A stretch of DNA of 64,000 bases from contig NZ_JACHMF010000001.1 of NCBI RefSeq assembly GCF_014204895.1, forward strand, positions 8,308,001 through 8,372,000. Reading direction: 5' to 3'. This stretch comes from Paractinoplanes abujensis (GTDB lineage Bacteria > Actinomycetota > Actinomycetes > Mycobacteriales > Micromonosporaceae). Made by a program: the position numbers and the translations under genes. The stretch's first letter is position 1; the number at the start of each line of letters is the position of its first letter. Under the pieces are notes generated by a model. That model had not been told where the DNA came from. It was given only the letters and a program-made list of their open reading frames with translations, and made no database searches. Positions 43,076 through 51,059 of this stretch are shown in pieces.

Positions 43076-43759
43076 ATGCATGCGGTGGCCGAACATCGGC
43101 TGGCGCCGGGCGGGGTGCGCCTGATGACACAGCAGCGTTCCGATGGACGGTGGCAGTCACTCGACGGAGGCCGTAGTGCGGGCGATGGTGGTTCGGTGAT
43201 TCCCCGGCAGGCGCCGCGGCACGAGGCCGCGACCCCGGCGGGGGCAAGTCACGAAGACACTCTGGTCAAGATGCTCTACGAGGAGCATGCGGGCCCCCTG
43301 CTGATGTTCGTGCTGCGCCTGACCGGCGGTGACCGGCAGCGCGCGGAAGACATCGTGCAGGAGACCCTGCTCCGGGCCTGGCGCAACGCGCACCGGCTCG
43401 GCGCCCAGGGGCAGCAGTCGCTGCGTCCGTGGCTGGTGACCGTCGCCCGGCGGATCGCGATCGACGATCACCGCAGCGCGAGTGCCCGGCCCGCCGAGAC
43501 GTACGACCGTGAGCTGGAGAGCTTCCCCAGCCAGGCCGACGACACCGACCGCGTGCTGCAGTCGATGACGGTCTCCGACGCGCTGCGCGAGCTCAGCCAG
43601 TCGCACCGCGAGATCCTCATCGAGACGTATTTCCGGGGCCGCACGGTGCCGGAAGCGGCGGAGAAGCTCAACCTTCCGTTGGGCACCGCCAAGTCACGGG
43701 TGTATTACGCTCTGCGTGCGTTGCGGACGGCGTTGCAGCAACGGGGGGTGACCGAATGA
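43076..43759 (+). CDS. ECF-type RNA polymerase sigma factor
   Basis: A 227-residue sigma factor. A 60-residue polar N-terminus precedes region 2 (LYEEHAGPLLMFVLRLTGG, RAEDIVQETLLRAWRNAH, PWLVTVARRIAIDDHRS) and region 4 (LRELSQSHREILIETYFRGRTVPEAAEKLN, GTAKSRVYYALRALRTAL). The ATG at 43076 has GGAGG 5 nt upstream, which settles the start; frames reaching back to 42908 lack support. It is coupled by an ATGA overlap to its anti-sigma gene. It resembles SigL-type factors paired with zinc anti-sigma proteins. Confidence 0.93.
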   Translation: MHAVAEHRLAPGGVRLMTQQRSDGRWQSLDGGRSAGDGGSVIPRQAPRHEAATPAGASHEDTLVKMLYEEHAGPLLMFVLRLTGGDRQRAEDIVQETLLRAWRNAHRLGAQGQQSLRPWLVTVARRIAIDDHRSASARPAETYDRELESFPSQADDTDRVLQSMTVSDALRELSQSHREILIETYFRGRTVPEAAEKLNLPLGTAKSRVYYALRALRTALQQRGVTE

Positions 43760-44538
43760 CACAGGAAGACCACTTCGACGTCGCGTCGTACGCCTTGGGT
43801 GTGCTCGACGAGCACGACGCGGCTCGCTTCGAGGACCACCTCATCGAGTGCTCGCGGTGTGCGTACGAGCTGGAGTCGTTCGTCGAGGTCGCCGACCTGC
43901 TGGCCGACGTCGACGCCAACTCGGTGGTCGTCGCCGAGGAGGCCCGGCGCGACGGCTTCATGCTGCAGAAGGTGATCGGCGAGGTCAGCCACGAGCGGCA
44001 CCGGGCGAACAGCCGGCGGCTCTACAGCCTGGCCGCCGCGGTCGTCATCTTCGCGATGCTGTCGATCGGCGCGTTCTTCGTGGGCGGCCAGGTCTTCGGC
44101 GGCGAGAGCAACGACCCGGCCACGACCAACACGGCGCAGCGCGACGAGAGCCAGCAGGACCCCCTGCCCAACGCGCAGGGCGGGCCCGGCATCGGTGGCC
44201 CCGACCTCGCGGGCGAACGGTTCGACGGCTCCGACCCGCGCACCGGCGTGCAGGCTTCGGTCGCGTTCGAGAAGAAGACATTCGGCACGCAGGTGTCGTT
44301 CTCCATCTCCAACATCACCGGTCCGAAGGTCTGCCGGCTCGTGGCCGTGCACACCAACGGCACGACCGAGCCGCTCGCCACGTGGACGGTCGGGGAGAAC
44401 GGCTGGGGCACCGCCAAGAACTCGGAGCCTCTGCTGCTGCAGGCCATCACGGCGACCCCGCGCGACGAGATCGCTCACGTGCAGGTGCAGGAGGTCGGCG
44501 CGAACGGCGCCGGCGAGACCCTGGTGCGCGTTCCGTAA
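43756..44538 (+). CDS. zinc-type anti-sigma factor with extracytoplasmic domain
   Basis: A 260-residue membrane anti-sigma factor. The N-terminal zinc motif H28-x3-C32-x2-C35 (DHLIECSRC) with H6 marks the ZAS domain that binds the sigma factor. A single membrane helix (about 89-111, LYSLAAAVVIFAMLSIGAFFV) follows. The outer domain (about 150-260), with TGVQASVAFEKKTFGTQVSFSISN and VCRLVAVHTNG, resembles the anti-sigma-K C-terminal domain. It would release the sigma factor on an envelope or redox signal. A strong terminator follows 16 bp after the stop. Confidence 0.92.
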   Translation: MTQEDHFDVASYALGVLDEHDAARFEDHLIECSRCAYELESFVEVADLLADVDANSVVVAEEARRDGFMLQKVIGEVSHERHRANSRRLYSLAAAVVIFAMLSIGAFFVGGQVFGGESNDPATTNTAQRDESQQDPLPNAQGGPGIGGPDLAGERFDGSDPRTGVQASVAFEKKTFGTQVSFSISNITGPKVCRLVAVHTNGTTEPLATWTVGENGWGTAKNSEPLLLQAITATPRDEIAHVQVQEVGANGAGETLVRVP

Positions 44539-44553
44539 TCAATCGAGTACGGA

Positions 44554-44591
44554 AAAGGACCCCGGCCGAACGGCCGGGGTCCTTTCTTTTT
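44554..44591 (+). terminator. strong rho-independent terminator
   Basis: Fifteen-base perfect arms (AAAGGACCCCGGCCG, 44554-44568; complement 44571-44585) are followed by CTTTTT. It separates the sigma/anti-sigma pair from the lipoprotein gene. Confidence 0.93.
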
Positions 44592-44723
44592 CCTTAGGCA
44601 GGCAGGTCCGGCGAGGTCTCGCCAAAAACTCGGAAATTGATGGGAACTTTCTTCAACCGCCACGACCCCGCCCGCGTACTACAGCCCGGAAACGCCAGAC
44701 GAAGAAACAAGCCTGGAGGGCAC

Positions 44724-45449
44724 GTGGTACCGGAGAAGCGAAAGTTGATGGTCGTCGGCGCCGCAATCGCCGCGGCGTTCGCAGTGACCGGCTGCGCCCC
44801 GCAGGGATACGACGGTGGCGACTACGGCAACGCCGCGGAGCCCGCCGCCGAGAACGTGGCCGCGACCGCCGGCCCCGAGGCTGACCCGGCCGCCACGAGC
44901 GACCCGGCCGCCCAGGCCGACCCCAACGCGACCGAGGGCCCCGGCGACCCGAATGCGGCTCCTGAGCTCAGCGACGACGAGGCGACCAACTCGCTGACCG
45001 GCAGCAAGGTCGCGCGGATGGGCAAGGTCGTCGTCAACGACGAGGGCTTCGTGCTTTACCGCTTCGACAACGACGGCAACAACCCGGCCAAGTCCAACTG
45101 CGCCGGTGACTGTGCCGAGACCTGGCCGCCTGCCCTCACCAACGACGGCAAGCCGAAGCTCAAGGGCGTCGACTCGAAACTCGTCGGCACGGTCACCCGG
45201 GCCGACGGCAGCAAGCAGCTGACGCTCAAGGGCTGGCCGCTCTACACCTACATCGGTGACAAGAAGCCGGGCAACTGGAAGGGCCAGAACGTCAACGGCA
45301 CCTGGTTCGTGATCCAGCCCGACGGCGCCAAGAACCTCACCTGCCTGCCGAAGATCTCGAAGCCCGTCGCGCCCCCGGCCAATGACTCCGCTGGTGACGG
45401 CGCCGGTTCGAGTGACGATTCCGGCACTGGCAGTGACTACAGCTACTGA
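44724..45449 (+). CDS. secreted lipoprotein with COG4315-type repeats
   Basis: A 241-residue lipoprotein. The signal peptide ends in AVTGC (C24). An Ala/Asp/Pro-rich linker (about 28-90) precedes two COG4315-type repeats, recognised by GFVLYRFDNDGNNPAKSNCAGDCAETWPP and LTLKGWPLYTYIGDKKPGNWKGQNVNGTWFV-like segments. Function is unknown; a redox or surface role is often guessed. The GTG at 44724 is preceded by GGAGGG. It follows the sigma/anti-sigma operon and is probably a target of that sigma factor. Confidence 0.85.
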   Translation: MVPEKRKLMVVGAAIAAAFAVTGCAPQGYDGGDYGNAAEPAAENVAATAGPEADPAATSDPAAQADPNATEGPGDPNAAPELSDDEATNSLTGSKVARMGKVVVNDEGFVLYRFDNDGNNPAKSNCAGDCAETWPPALTNDGKPKLKGVDSKLVGTVTRADGSKQLTLKGWPLYTYIGDKKPGNWKGQNVNGTWFVIQPDGAKNLTCLPKISKPVAPPANDSAGDGAGSSDDSGTGSDYSY

Positions 45450-45504
45450 TCAGCCTCGCACTTGAAATCCCTTGAAGAATCGCTGACTCGGAGGTAGAGA
45501 AAAA

Positions 45505-46293
45505 ATGCTTACCACTCGCACATCGCGCCGGACGACGCGTTGGTTGGTGGGCATTTCCACGGTGGCCTTGGCCTTTGTGCTCGCGCCGGTGAGCCCGGTT
45601 CAGGCGGCTCCCGGCGATCCGATTCCGGTGCCGAGCTCCAACGGACTGAGCGACAAGGGCGTCGGCGCGATCAGCGACGCCGACAAGGACTTCGTCATCA
45701 AGGTCCGCCTGGCCGGCCTGTGGGAGATCCCCGCCGGCAACATGGCGGTCGAGAAGTCGAACGACCAGCGGGTCGTCAAGATCGGTCAGTCGATCGCGGC
45801 GCAGCACGTCGTGCTGGACAAGCTCGACCGTCTGGTGGCCAAGAAGCTCAACATCGACCTGCCCAACAAGCCGAACGACGATCAGCAGTTCTGGCTGCAG
45901 GAGATGAAAAACGCGAACGCGACGACTTTCGACCAGATCTTCATCGACCGCCTCCGGGCCGCGCACGGCAAGATCTTCCCGGCCATCGCCACGATCCGGG
46001 CCACCACGCGCAACGACTCCGTGCGCAAGCTGGCCCAGGAGGCCAACCAGTTCGTCATGACCCACATGACGCTGCTGGAGTCGAGCAACATCGTCGACTA
46101 CGCGGCTCTTCCCACAGCTCCCGCCCCCGCGAATCCCGGCAGTGGACCGGTCCCGGTGGACGGGCAGATGCTCGCGGCTGCCAGCAGCAACGGCGGTATT
46201 CCGGGCGTCAGCACCACCGTGATCCTGCTCGTCCTCGCCGCCGCTCTCGTGGCCGGCGTCATCACGTCCATGCGCATCTTCCGGGCTCGGTAG
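45505..46293 (+). CDS. DUF4142 domain protein with C-terminal membrane anchor
   Basis: A 262-residue exported protein. A signal peptide (about 1-34, ending PVQAAPG) is followed by a DUF4142 helical domain (about 45-200: DKDFVIKVRLAGLWEIPAGNMAVEKS, IGQSIAAQHVVLDKLDRLVAKK, LAQEANQFVMTHMTLLES). A Pro-rich linker and a C-terminal membrane helix (about 232-256, VILLVLAAALVAGVI) close it. DUF4142 is a ferritin-like helical fold of unknown activity. GGAGG lies 9 nt before the ATG. It is part of the secreted set after the sigma factor. Confidence 0.88.
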   Translation: MLTTRTSRRTTRWLVGISTVALAFVLAPVSPVQAAPGDPIPVPSSNGLSDKGVGAISDADKDFVIKVRLAGLWEIPAGNMAVEKSNDQRVVKIGQSIAAQHVVLDKLDRLVAKKLNIDLPNKPNDDQQFWLQEMKNANATTFDQIFIDRLRAAHGKIFPAIATIRATTRNDSVRKLAQEANQFVMTHMTLLESSNIVDYAALPTAPAPANPGSGPVPVDGQMLAAASSNGGIPGVSTTVILLVLAAALVAGVITSMRIFRAR

Positions 46294-46335
46294 CCCCAGC
46301 CGAGTTCAGTCGCGTAACAGAAAGGTGTCACCCCC

Positions 46336-47613
46336 ATGCGAAGGTCCAAGTACCGGCGCGCATCCAGGAGCAACAACTGGTTCAGTGGCAAGCGCCGCAT
46401 CATCGCGGTAGCAGCCACGCTGGTGGCCTTCGGCGGCATCGTGACCGTCACCCAGGTCTCCAACGCGAGCACCGACCGGACTCAGCGCAAGGCGCTGGCC
46501 GCATGCGACAAGGTGCAGGCGCCCAACCGCACAAACCTTTCGACGGAGACGCGCCGCGGCACGTACTCGACGAACGGCGGCAAGGTCACCCAGCACCCCG
46601 ACGACGGTGCCGGTGACACCGTGTCGACCCAGACGCTGCGCACGCGCTGCCGCAACTGGGTGATGAACAACGTCGGCAACAACGGCGGCAACGGTGGCGG
46701 CAACCAGACGACGCCGCCGACCGAGGCTGCGACCCAGCCCGCCGCCGACCCCAGCGCGGGTGGCGAGCAGGGCGGCGACCAGGGCGCCGGCAACGGCGAC
46801 AACGGTCAGGGCAACGGCGAAGAGGGTGCCGGCAACGGCGACAACGGCCAGGGCAATGGCGGCGACAACGGCCAGGGCAACGGCGAAGAGGGCAACAACG
46901 GTGGCGAGCAGGGTGGCGACCAGGGCAACAACGGTGGCAACCAGGGCGGCGACCAGGGCAACGGTGGCGACCAGGGCAACGGTGGCGAGCAGGGCGGCGA
47001 CCAGGGCAACGGCAACGGTGGCCAGACCACCCCGCCTCCGGGCGCCGGCCTGGGCGTGCTGACCAACAGCTGCGAGACCAGCAACCTGACCCCGCACAAC
47101 GGCTTCCAGGAAGGCAGCCGCTGTGTCTCGACCGAGTTCGGTGAGGTCGGTGAGGCCAACGCCAACCCGAGCCTGCTGATCACGAACGCCCCGCAGCGGG
47201 TCGCCCCGAACACCCCGTTCACGATCACCGTGAGCACCCGCAACCTGATCCGTGACCGGTTCCTCGCGGCCGGCCAGGGTGGTTACTACGTGGAGTCCTC
47301 GGTTCTGGCCAACGGCCTGGTCCGCGGTCACTTCCACACCGCCTGCCGCATGCTGGCCAGCACCAACGAGGCCCCCGCGCCCGACCCGGTCCCCGCGTTC
47401 TTCGTGGCGACCGAGGACAGCCGGGGCGGCGCGCAGCCCGACTCGGTGCAGATCCAGGTGCCGGGCCTGCCCAACGCGGGCACCGCGCAGTGCGCCTCGT
47501 GGGCCGGTGACGGCTCGCACCGCATCCCGATGATGGTCCGGGCCAACCAGACGCCCGCCTTCGACGTGGTGCGCATCCAGGTCGGCAACCGTCGCGGCGG
47601 CGGTCGCGGCTGA
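46336..47613 (+). CDS. secreted Gly/Asn/Gln-rich protein with C-terminal domain
   Basis: A 425-residue exported protein with a basic start and hydrophobic signal or anchor (about 21-42). A region (about 115-235) consists almost only of Gly, Asn, Asp, Gln and Glu in units such as GNGDNGQ and GGEQGGDQG. The C-terminal domain (about 240-415) is ordinary: LGVLTNSCETSNLTPHNGFQEGSRC, FTITVSTRNLIRDRF, RGHFHTACRML, and paired cysteines suggest disulfides. No known enzyme motif is seen. It completes a four-gene secreted/regulatory block with the DUF4142 protein and lipoprotein. Confidence 0.8.
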   Translation: MRRSKYRRASRSNNWFSGKRRIIAVAATLVAFGGIVTVTQVSNASTDRTQRKALAACDKVQAPNRTNLSTETRRGTYSTNGGKVTQHPDDGAGDTVSTQTLRTRCRNWVMNNVGNNGGNGGGNQTTPPTEAATQPAADPSAGGEQGGDQGAGNGDNGQGNGEEGAGNGDNGQGNGGDNGQGNGEEGNNGGEQGGDQGNNGGNQGGDQGNGGDQGNGGEQGGDQGNGNGGQTTPPPGAGLGVLTNSCETSNLTPHNGFQEGSRCVSTEFGEVGEANANPSLLITNAPQRVAPNTPFTITVSTRNLIRDRFLAAGQGGYYVESSVLANGLVRGHFHTACRMLASTNEAPAPDPVPAFFVATEDSRGGAQPDSVQIQVPGLPNAGTAQCASWAGDGSHRIPMMVRANQTPAFDVVRIQVGNRRGGGRG

Positions 47614-47659
47614 TGAAGAACTAGGAGCCACGCCGCCCATCCCGGAGGCGAACCTGAAC

Positions 47660-47689
47660 GGGACGGGATCACCGACATGATCCCGTCCC
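47660..47689. terminator. 12-bp hairpin, terminator-like
   Basis: GGGACGGGATCA (47660-47671) pairs with TGATCCCGTCCC (47678-47689) around a 6-nt loop. There is no U tract. A second small hairpin (GTCGTCC/GGACGAC, 47718-47742) follows. Confidence 0.5.
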
Positions 47690-47795
47690 CGCCAGGGCCC
47701 CCCATCGCCACCGGGTCGTCGTCCTTCCCCCTGATGGACGACAAGCGACGGCAGCTCCACGGCGGTCCGGACCACTCGGGTGTCCGGTCGCCCTT

Positions 47796-47833
47796 CCGAT
47801 GGCCCTGACCGGGAGCGCGGTCAGGGCCATCGG
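47796..47833. terminator. 15-bp perfect hairpin
   Basis: CCGATGGCCCTGACC (47796-47810) pairs exactly with 47819-47833 around an 8-nt loop. It lies between the secreted protein gene and the DNA glycosylase gene and is the third hairpin in 170 bp. It may be a bidirectional terminator or an RNA structure. Confidence 0.5.
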
Positions 47834-47894
47834 CCTGCCCACCGAACAAGGCGGGGCGGTGGGCATCAGCCCGCGAAGGTGGCACAGTGTTCCG

Positions 47895-48797
47895 GTGAGT
47901 TCGACCCGCAGACTGTCCCCGCCCGAGCGCTACCAGTTCGGCGCCTCGGTGCGGTCGCTGCTGGTCCCCAAGCACGACCCGTGCGGTCGCTTCGACGGCG
48001 CCAACTTCTGGCTGGCGGTCCGCACCCCCGACGGCCCGGCCACGCTGCACCTGTGCCGTGACCGCGACGGCCTGCTGGCCACGGGCTACGGCCCCGCCGC
48101 GGACTGGGTGCTCGACCGGGCCGACGCGATCGCCGGCCTGCGTGACGACCTGACCGCGTTCCCGGCCCTCGCCGCGGCCAATCCGCTGGTCGCCCGTCTG
48201 GCCAAGACCTTCGCGGGCGTACGGATGCCGGCCACCGGGCTGGTTTTCCGAAGCGTGCTGCGGGCGATCCTCGAGCAGAAAGTCACCGGCAAAGAGGCGC
48301 ACCGGGCGTACCGGATGATCTGCACCCAGCTCAGCGAACCCGCCCCCGGCCCGATCGAGCTGATGCTGCCGCCCGACCCCGAAGTGATCGCGGCCACGCC
48401 GTATTGGGTCTTCCACCCGTACGGGATGGAGCAGCGCCGCACCCAGGCCCTGCAACGGGCCGCCGTGGTCGCCGCCCGGCTGGAGCGCTGCGCCGACGCC
48501 ACCGAGGCCACGGCCCGCCTGGTCGCGCTGCCCGGCATCGGCCCCTGGACGGCGGCCGAGGTCGTGCGGGTGGCGTACGGGGACCCGGACGCGGTCAGCG
48601 TGGGCGACTTCCACATCCCCAACACGGTGGCGTGGGCGTTGGCGGGTGAGGCCCGCGGCACCGACGAGCGGATGCTGGAACTGCTGGCGCCGTTCGCGGG
48701 TCACCGGGGCCGGGTGTGCGACCTGTTCGCCCACGGCGGGATCGGCGCCCCCAAGTTCGGCCCCCGCATGACGATCCGCTCGTTCGCCCGCTTCTGA
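47895..48797 (+). CDS. AlkA-like DNA glycosylase (HhH-GPD)
   Basis: A 300-residue DNA-3-methyladenine glycosylase-type protein. The HhH-GPD core contains FRSVLRAILEQKVTGKEAHRAYR (about 118-140), the helix-hairpin-helix LPGIGPWTAAEVVRVAYG (about 209-226) and the catalytic Asp in VSVGDFHIPNTVAW (about 238). It would remove alkylated purines in base-excision repair. No N-terminal Ada domain is present. GTG 47895 has CACAGT 6 nt upstream, the leaderless layout; a longer frame (to 47799) would run through the hairpin and is not favoured. Confidence 0.9.
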   Translation: MSSTRRLSPPERYQFGASVRSLLVPKHDPCGRFDGANFWLAVRTPDGPATLHLCRDRDGLLATGYGPAADWVLDRADAIAGLRDDLTAFPALAAANPLVARLAKTFAGVRMPATGLVFRSVLRAILEQKVTGKEAHRAYRMICTQLSEPAPGPIELMLPPDPEVIAATPYWVFHPYGMEQRRTQALQRAAVVAARLERCADATEATARLVALPGIGPWTAAEVVRVAYGDPDAVSVGDFHIPNTVAWALAGEARGTDERMLELLAPFAGHRGRVCDLFAHGGIGAPKFGPRMTIRSFARF

Positions 48798-48798
48798 C

Positions 48799-48886
48799 GC
48801 GCGCGGGAGTGGCGGCGCGCGGGAATGGCGGCGCGCGGGAATGGCGGCGCGCGGGAGTGGCGGCGCGCGGAAGAGGCGGCGCGGGG
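48799..48886. repeat. five tandem copies of a 16-bp unit
   Basis: The unit GCGCGCGGGAATGGCG repeats five times (48799-48878) with changes only at the AAT/AGT/AGA positions, and ends in a partial copy. It sits in the gap between two convergent genes, a minisatellite-like array. Confidence 0.9.
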
Positions 48887-48898
48887 CAAAGCGCCGGC

Positions 48899-49692
48899 TC
48901 AGCCCCAGCTCGTCAGGTCCAGCGTGTTGGCGAGTTCGTCGGCCAGGGACAGCAGGGAAGGCAGCAGCGGGTGGTCGCGGCCCGGCGACCAGGCCACCAC
49001 GGTCACCGCCTGTTCGCCCGCCAGGGGCACGAAGACGACCCCGCCGCGCGGCGGATGCTGCGGGCCGACTGGGCCAGCCACGTGATCCCCACGCCCGCGG
49101 CGACCAGGCCGAGCAGGTTCGGCACGCCGGCCGCGCGCTGGGCGACCCGGGGGGTGAAGCCGGCCGCGGCGAAGTCACGGTCGTACTTCTCGTGCCACGG
49201 CGGCCATGAGGAGCGCGGCGTGAACACCCAGTCCTCGCCGGCCAGGTCGGGCAGGCGCAGCGACGGGCGGGTGGCCAGGGGATGCCCTGTGGGCAGCACG
49301 ACGCACACCGGCTCGGTGACCACTTCGCGCGTGGCCAGGTCGGGGACCAGCGGGGGACGGGTGAACGCGGCGTCGAAGCGTCCGTCGCGCAGACCTTCGA
49401 CGAGCGCCGCGATCGGCACGTTGTGGGTGGTCAGCGAGGCGTCCGGGAACCGGGCGCGGACGGCCCGCACGATCGGCGGAAGCATGTAGTTGGCCGTCGA
49501 CTCGAGGAAGGCTAGATGGAGCCCACCCCGTACGGAGGAGATCGCCTTTTCCCTCTGCTCCAGGACGGAACGGGCGGAGGGCAGGAAAGCCGCACCGGCC
49601 GCGGTGAGCCGGGCGCCGCGGGTGTCCCGGTCGAACAGCCGCACCCCGAGCATCCGTTCCAGCGCCGCGATCTGCTGGGGCAGTGCGGGCGC
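48899..49692 (-). pseudogene. LysR-family regulator, decapitated and frameshifted
   Basis: A LysR-type regulator remnant. Homology begins in the middle of the DNA-binding domain (PALPQQIAALERMLGVRLFDRD); the first 35 or so residues with most of the HTH are missing. The effector domain is recognisable (GGLHLAFLESTANYMLPPIVRAVRARFPDA, FDAAFTRPPLVP, VVLPTGHPLA). Near 49045-49055 the frame shifts: the C-terminal part GGVVFVPLAGEQAVTVVAWSPGR continues in another frame to a stop at 48899. Both lesions make it non-functional. The missing head coincides with the missing head of the divergent SDR gene. Confidence 0.85.
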
Positions 49693-50263
49693 GGTCGAGG
49701 AGTTCACCTTGGCCGAGCTGCGCGCGATCATGGACGTGATGTTCTTCGGTGCGGTCGCCGTCACCAAGGCCGTCCTGCCCCACCTGCGGTCCCGGCAATC
49801 CGGCACGTTCGTGCAGATCCGCTCGGTGGGTGGGCAGGTCACGATGCCCGGGTTCGGGGCCTACTGCGCGGCCAAGTTCGCGCTCGAGGGGCTTTCGGGG
49901 TCGCTGGCGGCCGAGGTGGCGCCGTTCGGCGTGCGGGTCCTGATCGTCGAGCCGGGGGCGTTCCGCACGGGTTTCGGGGGCGGCGGCATGCACCGGTCGC
50001 GCACCATCGACGCGTACGGGATCTCGAACGCGCAGACCCGCGCCGCGGTCGAGACCATGGACGGCTCGCAGCCCGGCGACCCGGCCAAGGCGGCCGCGGC
50101 GATCCTGGCGGCCGTCGACGACCCGGACGCCCCGCTGCATCTGGCGCTGGGCGAGGACGCGGTGGAGGCGATCGCCGCGGCTCAGGCGAGCCGGGCGGCC
50201 GACCTGCGGGCCTGGGAGAAGGTCAGCCGCGGGACCGCTGGCGACTGGTCTCGTACAGGATGA
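49685..50263 (+). pseudogene. short-chain dehydrogenase/reductase lacking its NAD-binding N-terminus
   Basis: The C-terminal two thirds of a classical SDR. It starts abruptly at AGAVEEFTLAELRAIMDVMFFGAVAVTKAVLPHLR and continues through FGAYCAAKFALEGLSGSLAAEVAPFGVRV (the Y-x3-K motif) and VEPGAFRTGF. The Rossmann glycine motif, NNAG and about 85 residues are missing. An ATG at 49730 could still initiate a short product, but it could not bind cofactor. The break is at the same point where the opposite-strand LysR remnant breaks. The tail overlaps the TrmH-type gene by 41 bp. Confidence 0.85.
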
Positions 50264-51011
50264 CGGTGGCCGCCGTGGCCGCGTTGAGCGAGCTGGCCGC
50301 GCCCGTGATCGGGATGCGGACCAGCACGTCGGCGGCCTCACGCCAGGCCGCGCTGAGCCCGCTCGTCTCGTTGCCGATCAGCAGCGCGGTCGGGCCGGTC
50401 AGGTCGTGGTCGGCCACGTCGACCGCGCCGTGCTCGTCGGTGCCGACCAGCTGAACCCCACCCGCGGCGGCCCAGTCGAGCAGCCGGTCGGGCCGGTCGA
50501 GCTGGAGGACCGGCAGCGCGAAAAGTGAACCGGTGCTGGCCCGTACGGCCTTGGGGTCGTACGGGTCGGCGGCGTGCCCGGTCACCACCACGGCGGCGGC
50601 TCCGAACGCGTCGGCCGAGCGGATCAGCGTGCCGATGTTGCCGGGCGTCGACGGCCGGTCGAAGACCACCACGAGGTCAGCCCGGGGCAGGTCAGGGGGA
50701 GCGGGCATGCCGACCACGGCGATCAGCTCGGCCGATTCCTTGTCCGCGAGTTCGGCGACCAGGGCGGGGTCCATGGCGACGGCCCGGGCCCCGGTGCGGT
50801 CGAGCATGTCGCGCGCCCACGCCGACAGCGACTGCCGGTCCGGATAGATCAGGTCCCGGATCTCCCAGCCGTACTCTGCGGCCAGCGTGATCGGGCGCAC
50901 CCCGTGCACCAGGAACTCGCCCGCGCGATGCCGCTTGGTGCGGTTGGTCAGCAGCGCCTGCCACTGCTGGAAGCTCGCGTTGCGGGTGCTGACCCGGACT
51001 GCCCTCGACAC
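50223..51011 (-). CDS. TrmH/SpoU-family RNA methyltransferase
   Basis: A 262-residue SPOUT methyltransferase that 2'-O-methylates rRNA or tRNA. The substrate-binding N-terminal domain (about 1-105) starts AVRVSTRNASFQQWQALLTNRTKR. SpoU motifs follow: motif 1 FDRPSTPGNIGTLIRSADAFG, motif 2 LLIGNETSGLS and motif 3 IPITGAASSLNAATAATVILYE, which form the trefoil knot SAM site. The specific RNA target is unknown. It stands alone, overlapping the truncated SDR gene at its 3' end. Confidence 0.9.
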   Translation of the reverse strand: MSRAVRVSTRNASFQQWQALLTNRTKRHRAGEFLVHGVRPITLAAEYGWEIRDLIYPDRQSLSAWARDMLDRTGARAVAMDPALVAELADKESAELIAVVGMPAPPDLPRADLVVVFDRPSTPGNIGTLIRSADAFGAAAVVVTGHAADPYDPKAVRASTGSLFALPVLQLDRPDRLLDWAAAGGVQLVGTDEHGAVDVADHDLTGPTALLIGNETSGLSAAWREAADVLVRIPITGAASSLNAATAATVILYETSRQRSRG

Positions 51012-51059
51012 CGCAGCGACGATACCGGGTCACAATTGCTGTGCGAGGAGGTGTACTCC

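Noticed and set aside
42699..43124. 141-codon plus-strand frame before the sigma gene
   Set aside because: Irregular composition, no motif, and it overlaps the sigma start with its strong GGAGG site. The stretch is better seen as a regulatory gap.
49490..50263. Full-length SDR starting at 49490
   Set aside because: The first 65 codons of that frame are antisense to the LysR remnant and show no Rossmann motif; homology begins only at 49685.
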